From NCBI GenBank assembly GCA_964506005.1, contig CAZDLX010000169.1:1-7932 (forward strand): 7,932 bases of DNA. Direction: 5' to 3'. The DNA is from UBA3940 sp964506005 (GTDB lineage: Bacteria > Chloroflexota > Anaerolineae > Aggregatilineales > UBA3940). This document shows positions 1 through 5,975 of this stretch, piece after piece. The notes beneath the pieces are model-generated. The model was given only the letters and a program-made list of their open reading frames with translations. It made no database searches and was not told the origin of the DNA. Made by a program: the position numbers and the translations under genes. Each line of letters opens with the position of its first letter. Position 1 is the stretch's first letter.

Positions 1-582
1 CCACGCGCCGACGCCGACCGTGACCGGGGGCAGAATGACGTCGGCGAGCAGCGCGGCGAGCGGGTAGCCCTGCCAGGCCAGCGCGACGCTCACGACGAAG
101 CCAAGCGCGAAGCCGAGCAGTGTTAGCCGCGTGATGGTCTTTTGCCGTATGTCGCGGTGCAGAATGTACAGCGGGGTCGAGGTGGCGGCGTGGACAACCC
201 GCATGCCGAGCAGTGCGAAGATGGCTGTCCAATCGGCGGTGGTCGCCAGGCCGGGCCAGGCGAGGTAGAGCGCCAGGGCAATCAGGATGCCGGGCAGTGA
301 CGAGATCAGCTCGATGATGAACTGGGTGTTCAGCCGGGCGGCGTGCCCTTCGGTGTCCGCGATGACGACCTCGCGCAGCTCCAGCCGGAACACCTGCATG
401 AACGACGTCCAGGCGGTGGCGAGCGCCACGACGCCGAAGACCTCGGGCGCGACGAGCCGCGCGAGAATCGGCATTTTGATCAGGCCAATCGCCATCGACC
501 CGTACTGGGCGACGCTGAGCTGCAGCGTCCCGGAGGCGACGCGCCGGAACAGGCTGACGGGCTGCTGGGGTTCGGAAGTCAC
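1..582 (-). CDS. Polysaccharide/lipopolysaccharide flippase-like membrane protein, N-terminal part
   Basis: This is a partial gene: 194 codons are present and the rest lies beyond the left edge. The frame stays open from a GTG start at 582, preceded at 5 nt by a GAGAGG ribosome binding site (588-593). An overlapping ATG one base upstream hits a stop at once, so GTG is the only sensible start here. The N-terminus has an amphipathic stretch followed by LARLVAPEVFGVVALATAW (residues 40-58), which resembles the conserved start of oligosaccharide flippases of the MVF/MATE-like superfamily (Polysacc_synt_3 type). Hydrophobic segments lie at about 23-42, 48-66, 88-109, 118-136 and 153-172. Such proteins move lipid-linked glycans across the cytoplasmic membrane; the substrate cannot be read from the sequence. 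It is divergent from dnaJ. The family call is by recall of motif and topology, so another polytopic transporter is possible. Confidence 0.7.
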   Translation of the reverse strand, partial: MTSEPQQPVSLFRRVASGTLQLSVAQYGSMAIGLIKMPILARLVAPEVFGVVALATAWTSFMQVFRLELREVVIADTEGHAARLNTQFIIELISSLPGILIALALYLAWPGLATTADWTAIFALLGMRVVHAATSTPLYILHRDIRQKTITRLTLLGFALGFVVSVALAWQGYPLAALLADVILPPVTVGVGAW

Positions 583-783
583 ATCCGCCTCTCGCGCCTG
601 GTGGGGAGCAGACGCCCCCGCGGATACGGGCAGATAGTACAGCAGTTACACAGGTGATGCCACAGGCGACACGGCTCCACCGCGGGCACCCGGAATTGAG
701 CATCTTGCCCGGTTCGCTATAATTACACTTTGAGCCTGCACACGTTGCCATCTAAGGCACACGGATAACGGAATCATCGGCAT
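583..783. other. Divergent intergenic region between flippase gene and dnaJ
   Basis: This 201-bp non-coding spacer separates two divergent genes. The only strong signal is the rightward dnaJ promoter at 696-723. On the minus strand a TACTAT box (634-639) could be a -10 for the flippase gene, but no convincing -35 sits 16-18 bp upstream of it. No CIRCE element (inverted repeat TTAGCACTC/GAGTGCTAA) is visible, so HrcA control of dnaJ is not supported. Confidence 0.5.
696..723 (+). promoter_or_regulatory. Sigma70-type promoter for dnaJ
   Basis: TTGAGC (696-701) is followed after 16 bp by a perfect TATAAT (718-723). Transcription would start near 730, giving a leader of roughly 54 nt before the dnaJ ATG. 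It is the only consensus -10 in a GC-rich spacer and is correctly oriented. The -35 matches consensus at four of six positions. Confidence 0.65.
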
Positions 784-1941
784 ATGGCAGTCAAGCGCGA
801 TTATTATGAGATCCTCGGCATCTCGCGGAGCGCCAGCCCAGACGAGGTGAAGAAGGCGTTCCGCAGCAAAGCGCGCCAGTACCATCCTGACGTGAACAAG
901 GATGCGGACGCGCCGGAGAAGTTCAAAGAGGTCAACGAGGCCTACGAAGTCCTGAGCGACCCGCAGAAGCGGGGCATGTACGACCGCTTCGGTCACGCGG
1001 GCGTCAGCCCGTCTGGAGCGGGGGACCCGTTCTCGGACTTCACCAACGTCGCCGACATCTTCGACGAGTTCTTCGGCGGCGCGTTCCGCACCTCGCGGCG
1101 CAGCAACCGCCAGGCCCCGCGCCGGGGGCAGGATCTGCAGTACCGGCTGACGCTCGACTTCGCCGAAGCAGTATTCGGCACTGAGAAGGACATCGAGTTC
1201 GAGCAGACGATCACCTGCCCGACGTGCAGCGGCACTCGCGCCGCGCCCGGCACCTCGCCGGAGCGCTGCAACATGTGCGGCGGCGTGGGCGAGGTGCGCA
1301 CCGTGCGGCAGACCTTCCTCGGGCAGATGGTCAACGTCACGCCGTGCCCCACCTGCGGGGGAACGGGCCAGACGATCCCCGAGCCGTGCCCCGAGTGCCG
1401 GGGCCGCGGGCAGATACGGCACACGCGCAAGCTGAAAGTCAGCATCCCGGCAGGGGTTGACCAGGGCACGCAGATCCGCATCTCGGGCGAGGGCGAGCCG
1501 GGCGCGTACGGCGGGCCGCCGGGCAATCTCTTTGTCGTGGTTTCCGTCCGCAATCATGAGGTATTCCAGCGGCGCGGCGACGATCTGCTCATCAAGCTGC
1601 GGATCAACGTTGCGCAGGCAGCACTGGGGCATACACTGATGGTGCCGACCCTCACGCCGGATGGCGAGGGCGAGACGGAACTCGTCATCCCCGCCGGCAC
1701 GCAGTCGGGCGAGGTCTTCACCGTCAAGGGGATGGGCGTGCCGCGACTCCGGCGCGACGGCTCTTCGGCGGGGCGTGGGAACCTCGAAGTCATGGTCGAG
1801 GTGCAGGTCCCGCGCAAGCTCACGCCCAAACAGGAGAAGCTGCTCAAGGAGCTGGGCGAGACGCTGGGCGAGGCGATCATCCCGCCGGCGCACGACAAAA
1901 GCTTCTTCGACCGCGTCATCGACTGGCTCGGCGGGCAGTAA
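784..1941 (+). CDS. dnaJ: Chaperone DnaJ (Hsp40), type I
   Basis: This is a co-chaperone that delivers unfolded clients to DnaK and stimulates its ATPase in the cytoplasm. All type I domains are present in order. The J domain is at residues 5-70, with the HPD tripeptide at 34-36. A Gly/Phe-rich linker spans about 70-105. The zinc region carries four CxxC repeats, at C145/C148, C162/C165, C188/C191 and C202/C205. The client-binding C-terminal domains run from about 213 to 345, followed by a short dimerisation tail. The 385-aa length is normal. The first zinc repeat reads CPTCSGTR, so its last Gly is replaced by Arg; the cysteines are intact. The ribosome binding site upstream of the ATG is weak (GGAA, 770-773), and no better in-frame start is seen. 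dnaK and grpE are not adjacent in this window. A membrane protein and prmA follow closely in the same direction. Confidence 0.96.
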   Translation: MAVKRDYYEILGISRSASPDEVKKAFRSKARQYHPDVNKDADAPEKFKEVNEAYEVLSDPQKRGMYDRFGHAGVSPSGAGDPFSDFTNVADIFDEFFGGAFRTSRRSNRQAPRRGQDLQYRLTLDFAEAVFGTEKDIEFEQTITCPTCSGTRAAPGTSPERCNMCGGVGEVRTVRQTFLGQMVNVTPCPTCGGTGQTIPEPCPECRGRGQIRHTRKLKVSIPAGVDQGTQIRISGEGEPGAYGGPPGNLFVVVSVRNHEVFQRRGDDLLIKLRINVAQAALGHTLMVPTLTPDGEGETELVIPAGTQSGEVFTVKGMGVPRLRRDGSSAGRGNLEVMVEVQVPRKLTPKQEKLLKELGETLGEAIIPPAHDKSFFDRVIDWLGGQ

Positions 1942-1979
1942 CCGGCACCTTCACCCACTATCACCAGGAGCCGAACCTG

Positions 1980-2825
1980 ATGTCTCTACTCAAGCGAGAG
2001 CAGACAGCCCCCGCATGGCAGTTTGCTCTCATCGCCGTCATCGTCGTGGTGCTCGTCGCGGTGGTTGCCACGCTGATGCCGGCTTCTATCGACTGGCGCA
2101 CGGCATTCCGACCCGCCGCCCGCGAGATGCTGGCCACCGGCAACCCGTACCACGTCGAGGGCTTCTTCAATCCGCCGTGGACCGTCCTGCCGATGATCCC
2201 GCTTGCCCTGCTGCCGGAACGCGTCGGCAGTGCGGCGATGCTGGTGCTGGGGCTGGCTGGCTTCGCTTATGGCGCGCACCGGCTCGGCGCGAGCCCGCTG
2301 GTGCTCGGCGCGTTCCTGCTCTCTCCTCCGGTGCTGCACTCGCTGCTTAACGGGAACATTGACTGGCTGCCCATCGTCGGATTCGTACTACCACCGCAGA
2401 TCGGGCTGTTCTTCGTGCTGACGAAGCCCCAGATGGGGTCGGCGGTGGCGGTGTTCTGGCTGGTCGAAGCGTGGCGCGAAGGCGGCTTCAAAGAGGCGGT
2501 ACGCGTCTTCGGACCGGTCGGTGTGGTGCTGGCGTTGAGCTTCGCGCTGTACGGGCTGTGGCCTCTGCGCTCCGGGCAGGAGGTCGAGCTGTGGTGGAAC
2601 GCGAGCCTGTGGCCGCTGTCCATCCCGGTAGGGCTTGCGCTGCTCGTGGTGGCTGTTCGCCGCCGCCGCATCGAGTATGCGATGGGGGCTGCGCCGTGCC
2701 TGTCGCCGTACGTGCTGCTGCACGCCTGGTCCGGTGCTCTCGCCGCCGTGCTGAGGCATAAAGCCGAGGCGCTGGCCGCCATCGCCGGGCTGTGGATCGC
2801 CGTCGCGCTGCGCGCGCTGAGCTGA
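1980..2825 (+). CDS. GT87-like polytopic membrane protein (putative GT-C glycosyltransferase)
   Basis: This 281-aa integral membrane protein starts at an ATG with AGGAG (1966-1970) nine nt upstream and follows dnaJ by 38 bp. The first membrane segment is at about 14-34. Next comes a conserved-looking block, DWRTAFRPAAREML (38-51), NPY (55-57) and FNPPWTVLPMIPLALLP (63-79), then NGNIDWL at 124-130. This 'PAA...G.NPY...NPPW...P' pattern resembles the N-terminal region of GT87 (DUF2029) family proteins, which are polyprenyl-phosphate-sugar-dependent mannosyltransferases of the GT-C fold. Further hydrophobic segments lie near 84-100, 105-121, 131-147, 176-194, 213-226 and 262-279. It is shorter than typical GT87 enzymes (about 400 aa) and lacks an obvious long extracytoplasmic loop, so catalysis is uncertain. 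The nearby divergent flippase fits an envelope-glycan theme, but the operon partners dnaJ and prmA do not. Confidence 0.6.
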   Translation: MSLLKREQTAPAWQFALIAVIVVVLVAVVATLMPASIDWRTAFRPAAREMLATGNPYHVEGFFNPPWTVLPMIPLALLPERVGSAAMLVLGLAGFAYGAHRLGASPLVLGAFLLSPPVLHSLLNGNIDWLPIVGFVLPPQIGLFFVLTKPQMGSAVAVFWLVEAWREGGFKEAVRVFGPVGVVLALSFALYGLWPLRSGQEVELWWNASLWPLSIPVGLALLVVAVRRRRIEYAMGAAPCLSPYVLLHAWSGALAAVLRHKAEALAAIAGLWIAVALRALS

Positions 2826-2873
2826 ACCGGCAACCCCAGAACTCCGTACGCCAACCTTGCAGGATTGGACACG

Positions 2874-3785
2874 ATGACAGAATGGGTGGAAGTTTCACTG
2901 ATACTTGACGGCGAGGGTGCCGAGGCTGTTGCGGACGTGCTGCGCCGCTACGTTCACCAGGGCGTCGCGCTGGAGCAGGCCTTTCCCGGCGAAGCCTGGT
3001 CGGACGAGCCGCTGCCTGCCGGGCCGCTGCGCGTCGCGGGGTACTTCCCCAACGACGAGCGCGCGCCCGAGACACGCAGGCAGATTGAGCAGGCGCTGTA
3101 TTACATGCGCCGGCTCTACGACATGCCAGAGCCTGAGTTTGGCATCGTCAAAGAGGAGGACTGGGCTGAGGCGTGGAAGCGCAACTATCACCCCATCCGC
3201 GTGGGCACGCGCATTCTGATCAAGCCCGCCTGGGTTGATGTCGAGCTCGAGCACGACGACATCGTCATCGAGATGGACCCCGGCATGGCGTTTGGCACCG
3301 GCACCCACCCGACGACCCAGCTCTGCCTGCGCGCCTGCGAGTGGTTCGCGAAGCCGGGGCTGGCGATGGTCGATATCGGGTCCGGGTCGGGCGTGCTGGC
3401 CATTGCGGCGGCGAAGCTGGGCTGCTATCGCGTTCTCGCGCTGGATACCGACCCGGTCGCGGTGCGCGTAGCCCAGGAGAACGTCGAGCGCAACGGCGTC
3501 GCGGAGACCGTCATCGTGCAGCAGGGCTCCATCGAGAGCCTGCAGCGTACGGCGCGCCACTTCGACCTGGCGATGGCCAACCTCACCGCTAAGATCATCC
3601 TGTCGATGGTGCCGAACGGCCTGCAGAATGCCGTGTGGCCCGGCAGCAAGATGGTGTTCTCGGGAATCATCGAGGAGCAGGCGGCAGAGGTTATCGAGGC
3701 GCTGGAGGGCATCGGGCTTGAGGTGCTCGGGCAGCGCCAGATCGACGACTGGGTGATGCTGATCACCCAGCGGCGCAATATGTAG
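2874..3785 (+). CDS. prmA: Ribosomal protein L11 methyltransferase PrmA
   Basis: This SAM-dependent cytoplasmic enzyme trimethylates ribosomal protein L11. I chose the ATG at 2874 because AGGA (2861-2864) lies nine nt upstream. The in-frame TTG at 2865 directly abuts that site and would leave no spacing. From this start the protein is 303 aa, normal for the family. The N-terminal half (1-90) is the L11-recognition domain. The linker has EEDWAEAWK (94-102). Family hallmarks follow: DPGMAFGTGTHPTT (135-148), the SAM-binding motif VDIGSGSGVLAI (166-177), the acidic end of strand beta2 in ALDTDP (189-194), and ANLTAKII (235-242) in the motif IV position. The gene follows the GT87-like gene by 48 bp with no terminator between them, and is followed by a strong bidirectional terminator. 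Confidence 0.94.
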   Translation: MTEWVEVSLILDGEGAEAVADVLRRYVHQGVALEQAFPGEAWSDEPLPAGPLRVAGYFPNDERAPETRRQIEQALYYMRRLYDMPEPEFGIVKEEDWAEAWKRNYHPIRVGTRILIKPAWVDVELEHDDIVIEMDPGMAFGTGTHPTTQLCLRACEWFAKPGLAMVDIGSGSGVLAIAAAKLGCYRVLALDTDPVAVRVAQENVERNGVAETVIVQQGSIESLQRTARHFDLAMANLTAKIILSMVPNGLQNAVWPGSKMVFSGIIEEQAAEVIEALEGIGLEVLGQRQIDDWVMLITQRRNM

Positions 3786-3804
3786 AGTGCACGTGCGCGA
3801 AATA

Positions 3805-3860
3805 CTGCGAGGAAAACAAAAACTGGCGGCTTGCGGGCCACCAGTTTTTACGTTTCGCAG
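3805..3860. terminator. Bidirectional terminator between prmA and infA
   Basis: Perfect arms AAAAACTGG (3818-3826) and CCAGTTTTT (3841-3849) enclose a further GGC/GCC pairing (3828-3830 with 3836-3838, counting inward past one mismatch) and a small loop. On the minus strand the stem is followed by TTTTTGTTTTCC, and on the plus strand by TTTTTACGTTT, so it can stop both prmA and infA transcripts. An outer 6-bp pair CTGCGA (3805-3810) / TCGCAG (3855-3860) extends the palindrome across short linkers. Its place between convergent genes supports the call. Confidence 0.85.
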
Positions 3861-3902
3861 GAAGCGTTCACCCGCCGGGCAGGGCGCTGTGGCCCGTGCT
3901 GG

Positions 3903-4157
3903 CTACCGGTCCTCCATGTCTTCGGGGCCCCGGCTGCCTTTCTTGTAGCGGTAGGTAATCCGGCCTTTTTCCAGATCATAGGGAGTGAGCTCCACGCGGA
4001 CGCGGTCGCCGAGTAGGATGCGGATGTAGTACTTCCGCATTTTGCCTGAGAGGTAAGCCAGCACTTCCTGGCCGTTGTCCAGCTCGACGCGGAACATCAT
4101 GCCGGGCAGTGCCTCGATGACGGTGCCTTCGACCTCGATCTTATCTTTAGAACTCAT
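3903..4157 (-). CDS. infA: Translation initiation factor IF-1
   Basis: IF-1 binds the 30S A site and works with IF-2 and IF-3 during initiation. The 84-aa product is a single OB-fold (S1-like) domain with clear IF-1 signatures: IEVEGTVIEALPGMMFRVEL (7-26), LSGKMRKYYIRILLGDRV (36-53) and the ending LTPYDLEKGRITYRYK (57-72). The ATG at 4157 has AAAGGA (4162-4167) four nt upstream. The frame extends 15 codons further, but that extension has no family similarity and passes the ribosome binding site. A C-terminal tail of about 12 residues (GSRGPEDMEDR) goes beyond the usual ~72 aa. The gene lies outside the secY-adk-map-rpmJ cluster where infA usually sits, downstream of rpsU. A terminator-like hairpin precedes it and no clear promoter of its own is visible, so expression may depend on read-through. 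Confidence 0.95.
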   Translation of the reverse strand: MSSKDKIEVEGTVIEALPGMMFRVELDNGQEVLAYLSGKMRKYYIRILLGDRVRVELTPYDLEKGRITYRYKKGSRGPEDMEDR

Positions 4158-4198
4158 ACGGTCCTTTCTGTCCACACGCTCGTGACGGTGTGCTGCTT

Positions 4199-4256
4199 GC
4201 ATACAAGGAAAACCGGGAGGACGAACTGGCGCCTCCGGTTTTCCTCAGTGGTATGC
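4199..4256 (-). terminator. Hairpin terminator downstream of rpsU
   Basis: The arms 4206-4220 (AGGAAAACCGGGAGG) and 4232-4245 (CCTCCGGTTTTCCT) pair over 14 bp with one bulged G and an 11-nt loop. Read leftwards the 3' arm is U-rich (GGTTTTCCTTGT), fitting a terminator for rpsU. An outer pair GCATAC (4199-4204) / GTATGC (4251-4256) extends it. It lies between the rpsU stop and the infA start, so it may be a partial terminator that sets the rpsU to infA ratio. Confidence 0.7.
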
Positions 4257-4287
4257 TGGCCAGCTCGAAACAGCTTTGCCGGTTCGA

Positions 4288-4488
4288 TCAGCCGCGCTCG
4301 TTCTTGGCCTGGCGGCGGCGGATGCGACGCATCGCCTTCTTCTTCTGAATGCGACGCAGTTCGCTCTTGCCCACGTGCCAGCGCTTGCGCCGGACGGTGC
4401 TCAGAACGCCGCTCTTCGAGACTTCCTTTCGGAAGCGCTTGAGCAGCGCCTCCTGGGACTCGCCAGGGCGTAGATCCACTTTCGTCAA
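4288..4488 (-). CDS. rpsU: 30S ribosomal protein S21
   Basis: S21 is a small basic 30S subunit protein that acts near the anti-Shine-Dalgarno end of 16S rRNA. The 66-aa product begins TKVDLRPGESQEALLKRFRK after the initiator. This is the typical S21 start (beta strand, 'ES.E.ALRRFKR'-like helix), and the C-terminus is highly basic (KKKAMRRIRRRQAK). The start is TTG at 4488. An in-frame TGA lies three codons upstream, and an AGGAGG (4498-4503) sits nine nt before the TTG, so no other start fits. The gene follows rpsA by 73 bp in the same direction. It ends 131 bp before infA, with a hairpin terminator in between. Confidence 0.92.
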   Translation of the reverse strand: MTKVDLRPGESQEALLKRFRKEVSKSGVLSTVRRKRWHVGKSELRRIQKKKAMRRIRRRQAKNERG

Positions 4489-4494
4489 CCTGTT

Positions 4495-4507
4495 TCACCT
4501 CCTCCCC
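4495..4507 (-). promoter_or_regulatory. Strong Shine-Dalgarno of rpsU deciding a TTG start
   Basis: Read on the minus strand, this is GGGGAGGAGGTGA, a very long match to the anti-Shine-Dalgarno. The TGA inside it is the in-frame stop that closes the rpsU frame upstream. The nine-nt spacing from AGGAGG to TTG is ideal. A strong site combined with a weak start codon could matter for tuning S21 levels. Confidence 0.8.
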
Positions 4508-4561
4508 TGCACGGCTCAGCAGTTCTCACAGCGACTGCACTGTGGAAGGGTCTGCACTCAG

Positions 4562-5785
4562 TTATACGGCGTCGGCTTCGGCAACAGGTTCTTCGGCGGG
4601 CGAGGCGTCTTCGGAGAGTTCGCTCCCGGCATCGTGCGCGCCGTCCTGCGGGCTCGCGAAGGCCTGGCGCTGCTCTTCCGTCAGATCCTTGATGCTCAGG
4701 CCCATGCGCTGGCGGCGCGGCTCCAGGTTGATGATCCGGGCCACCACGTGATCGCCAGGGCTGAGCATGTCCTCGACGCGCTGCGGTTGAGGCTCGCCGA
4801 GCTCTGAGATGTGCAGCAGGGCCTCGATACCGTTGTCCAGTTCGACGAACGCTCCAAATGATACCACACGTGAAATGGTTCCTTCAACCAGTTCTCCAAT
4901 ACCATAATCCCGGGCGATATCCTCCCACGGATTGGGCTGGAGACGCTTCAGGCTGAGGCCAATTCGCTGCTGGTCGGCGTCAAGCTGGAGCACGTAGGTT
5001 TCCACCTGATCGCCGGGCTTGACGATCTCGCTGGGATGGTGGACACGGTGCCAGGCCAGCTCCGAGACGTGGATCAGTCCGTCTGCGCCGCCGAGGTCCA
5101 CGAACGCGCCAAAGTCGCGCAGGCTGCTCACGATGCCCGTCACCACGTCGCCCACGCTGAGCTCCTCAAGCAGCCGCTTCTTGGCGTCCTCGCGCGAGTC
5201 GCGCTGGGCAAGCCGCTGGGAGAGGACGAGCCGCCGGCGGCGTGCATTGACCTCGATGACCTTCATCTCAAGCTCGCGCCCGATGAAGCTCTCCAGCGAG
5301 GCGATGCGCGCATCTTCGTCGAGCCCGCGGGGCAGGCCGACAACATGCGAAGCGGGTACGAATCCGCGCAGCTCACCGTACTGGACGATCAACCCGCCGC
5401 GGTTGGCATCGATCACGCGGGCAGTGATCAGCTCGCCGTCTTCCATCTGCTGGTGAGCCCGATCCCAGTCACGGCTGGCGAGCGCCTGCTCGACGGAGAC
5501 GACCAGGCTGCCCTCGTCGTCCTCGGTGTTGATCACCATCACCGTAATCCGGTCGCCGACCTTGATCTGCCCGCCCTCAACCAGGGCTTCCACTTCGCTG
5601 CGCTGCACGACGCCGTCGCGCTTCAGGCCCAGATCGATGATCACGCCGGACTCAGTGACTTCGACAACCATGCCGGTCAGCAGATCGCCCTGCGACACCT
5701 CCTCCATCTGCTCAGACAGCGACTCTTCCAGCAGCGTGGCAAAGTCATCTGATGGATCGCCAGAGGGGCGCGGTGTTGGATCCAT
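4562..5785 (-). CDS. rpsA: 30S ribosomal protein S1 (four S1 domains)
   Basis: S1 is an RNA-binding protein that helps dock and unfold mRNA on the 30S subunit. From the ATG at 5785 the product is 407 aa, starting MDPTPRPSGDP. The frame stays open for 34 more codons, but these overlap an apparent attenuator and lack S1 similarity; GGGAG (5797-5801) lies 11 nt before the chosen ATG. Four S1 OB-folds are visible, at about 33-100, 117-191, 209-280 and 296-365. Domains 3 and 4 keep the canonical nucleic-acid-binding signature (DFGAFVDLGGADGLIHVSEL, 224-243; SFGAFVELDNGIEALLHISE, 309-328). Domains 1 and 2 are more divergent. The tail (375-407) is acidic and low in complexity. E. coli S1 has six domains, while four-domain forms are common in other phyla. 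It is the first gene of the rpsA-rpsU-infA run. Confidence 0.93.
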   Translation of the reverse strand: MDPTPRPSGDPSDDFATLLEESLSEQMEEVSQGDLLTGMVVEVTESGVIIDLGLKRDGVVQRSEVEALVEGGQIKVGDRITVMVINTEDDEGSLVVSVEQALASRDWDRAHQQMEDGELITARVIDANRGGLIVQYGELRGFVPASHVVGLPRGLDEDARIASLESFIGRELEMKVIEVNARRRRLVLSQRLAQRDSREDAKKRLLEELSVGDVVTGIVSSLRDFGAFVDLGGADGLIHVSELAWHRVHHPSEIVKPGDQVETYVLQLDADQQRIGLSLKRLQPNPWEDIARDYGIGELVEGTISRVVSFGAFVELDNGIEALLHISELGEPQPQRVEDMLSPGDHVVARIINLEPRRQRMGLSIKDLTEEQRQAFASPQDGAHDAGSELSEDASPAEEPVAEADAV

Positions 5786-5814
5786 TTTAGGTCCATCTCC
5801 CACTATGAGGTTGC

Positions 5815-5853
5815 AAAAAACAGAGAAAACCGCTTCCCTGCCCAGTGAAGCAG
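5815..5853 (-). promoter_or_regulatory. Terminator-like hairpin with U-tract in the rpsA leader (putative attenuator)
   Basis: On the minus strand CTGCTTC (5847-5853) pairs with GAAGCGG (5830-5836), seven pairs including one G-U, around a 10-nt loop. TTTTCTCTGTTTTTT (5815-5829) follows immediately. This is the form of an intrinsic terminator, but it sits between the rpsA promoter and its start codon, 30 nt before the ATG. It could attenuate rpsA transcription. Alternatively it could terminate read-through from trpB2, but then it would also cut the transcript from the rpsA promoter. Confidence 0.5.
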
Positions 5854-5882
5854 TCGCCGCAGCAAAGTATTGCGTGGAGATT

Positions 5883-5905
5883 GGCAACCGAGGTCAGGTT
5901 GAGCC
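5883..5905 (-). other. Second hairpin in the rpsA leader
   Basis: CAACC (5885-5889) pairs with GGTTG (5897-5901) around a 7-nt loop, with possible extension by GG/CC past a small bulge. It lies upstream of the attenuator-like hairpin in the presumed leader transcript. Stability is modest, and it may be only incidental. Confidence 0.3.
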
Positions 5906-5946
5906 CGCGTACTAAGCACTGAATACGGATAATAACAGTTACGGCT

Positions 5947-5975
5947 ATTCTAACGGTATGTACGGGTGATGTCAA
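5947..5975 (-). promoter_or_regulatory. Near-consensus sigma70 promoter for rpsA-rpsU-infA
   Basis: On the minus strand a perfect TTGACA (5970-5975) is followed after 17 bp by TAGAAT (5947-5952), one mismatch from TATAAT. Transcription would start near 5940, leaving a leader of about 155 nt before the rpsA ATG. It is the strongest promoter in the window, as expected for ribosomal protein genes. The trpB2 reading frame stops inside its -35 box. Confidence 0.85.

Noticed and set aside
600..783. CIRCE/HrcA operator before dnaJ
   Set aside because: No TTAGCACTC-N9-GAGTGCTAA inverted repeat is visible in the spacer.
646..1893. 415-aa open frame antisense to dnaJ
   Set aside because: It overlays the certain dnaJ gene almost entirely, is Arg/Ala-rich with no domain, and arises from GC-biased third positions.
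4158..4202. N-terminal extension of IF-1 to an upstream start
   Set aside because: The extra 15 residues show no family similarity, and the good Shine-Dalgarno is placed for the ATG at 4157.
5036..5752. 238-aa open frame antisense to rpsA
   Set aside because: It is a shadow of a confident S1 gene, with no recognisable motif and His/Asp/Ala-rich composition typical of antisense frames.
5787..5975. 62-aa ORF in the rpsA leader
   Set aside because: Its ATG overlaps the promoter -35 box, upstream of the likely transcription start, and the protein has no recognisable features.
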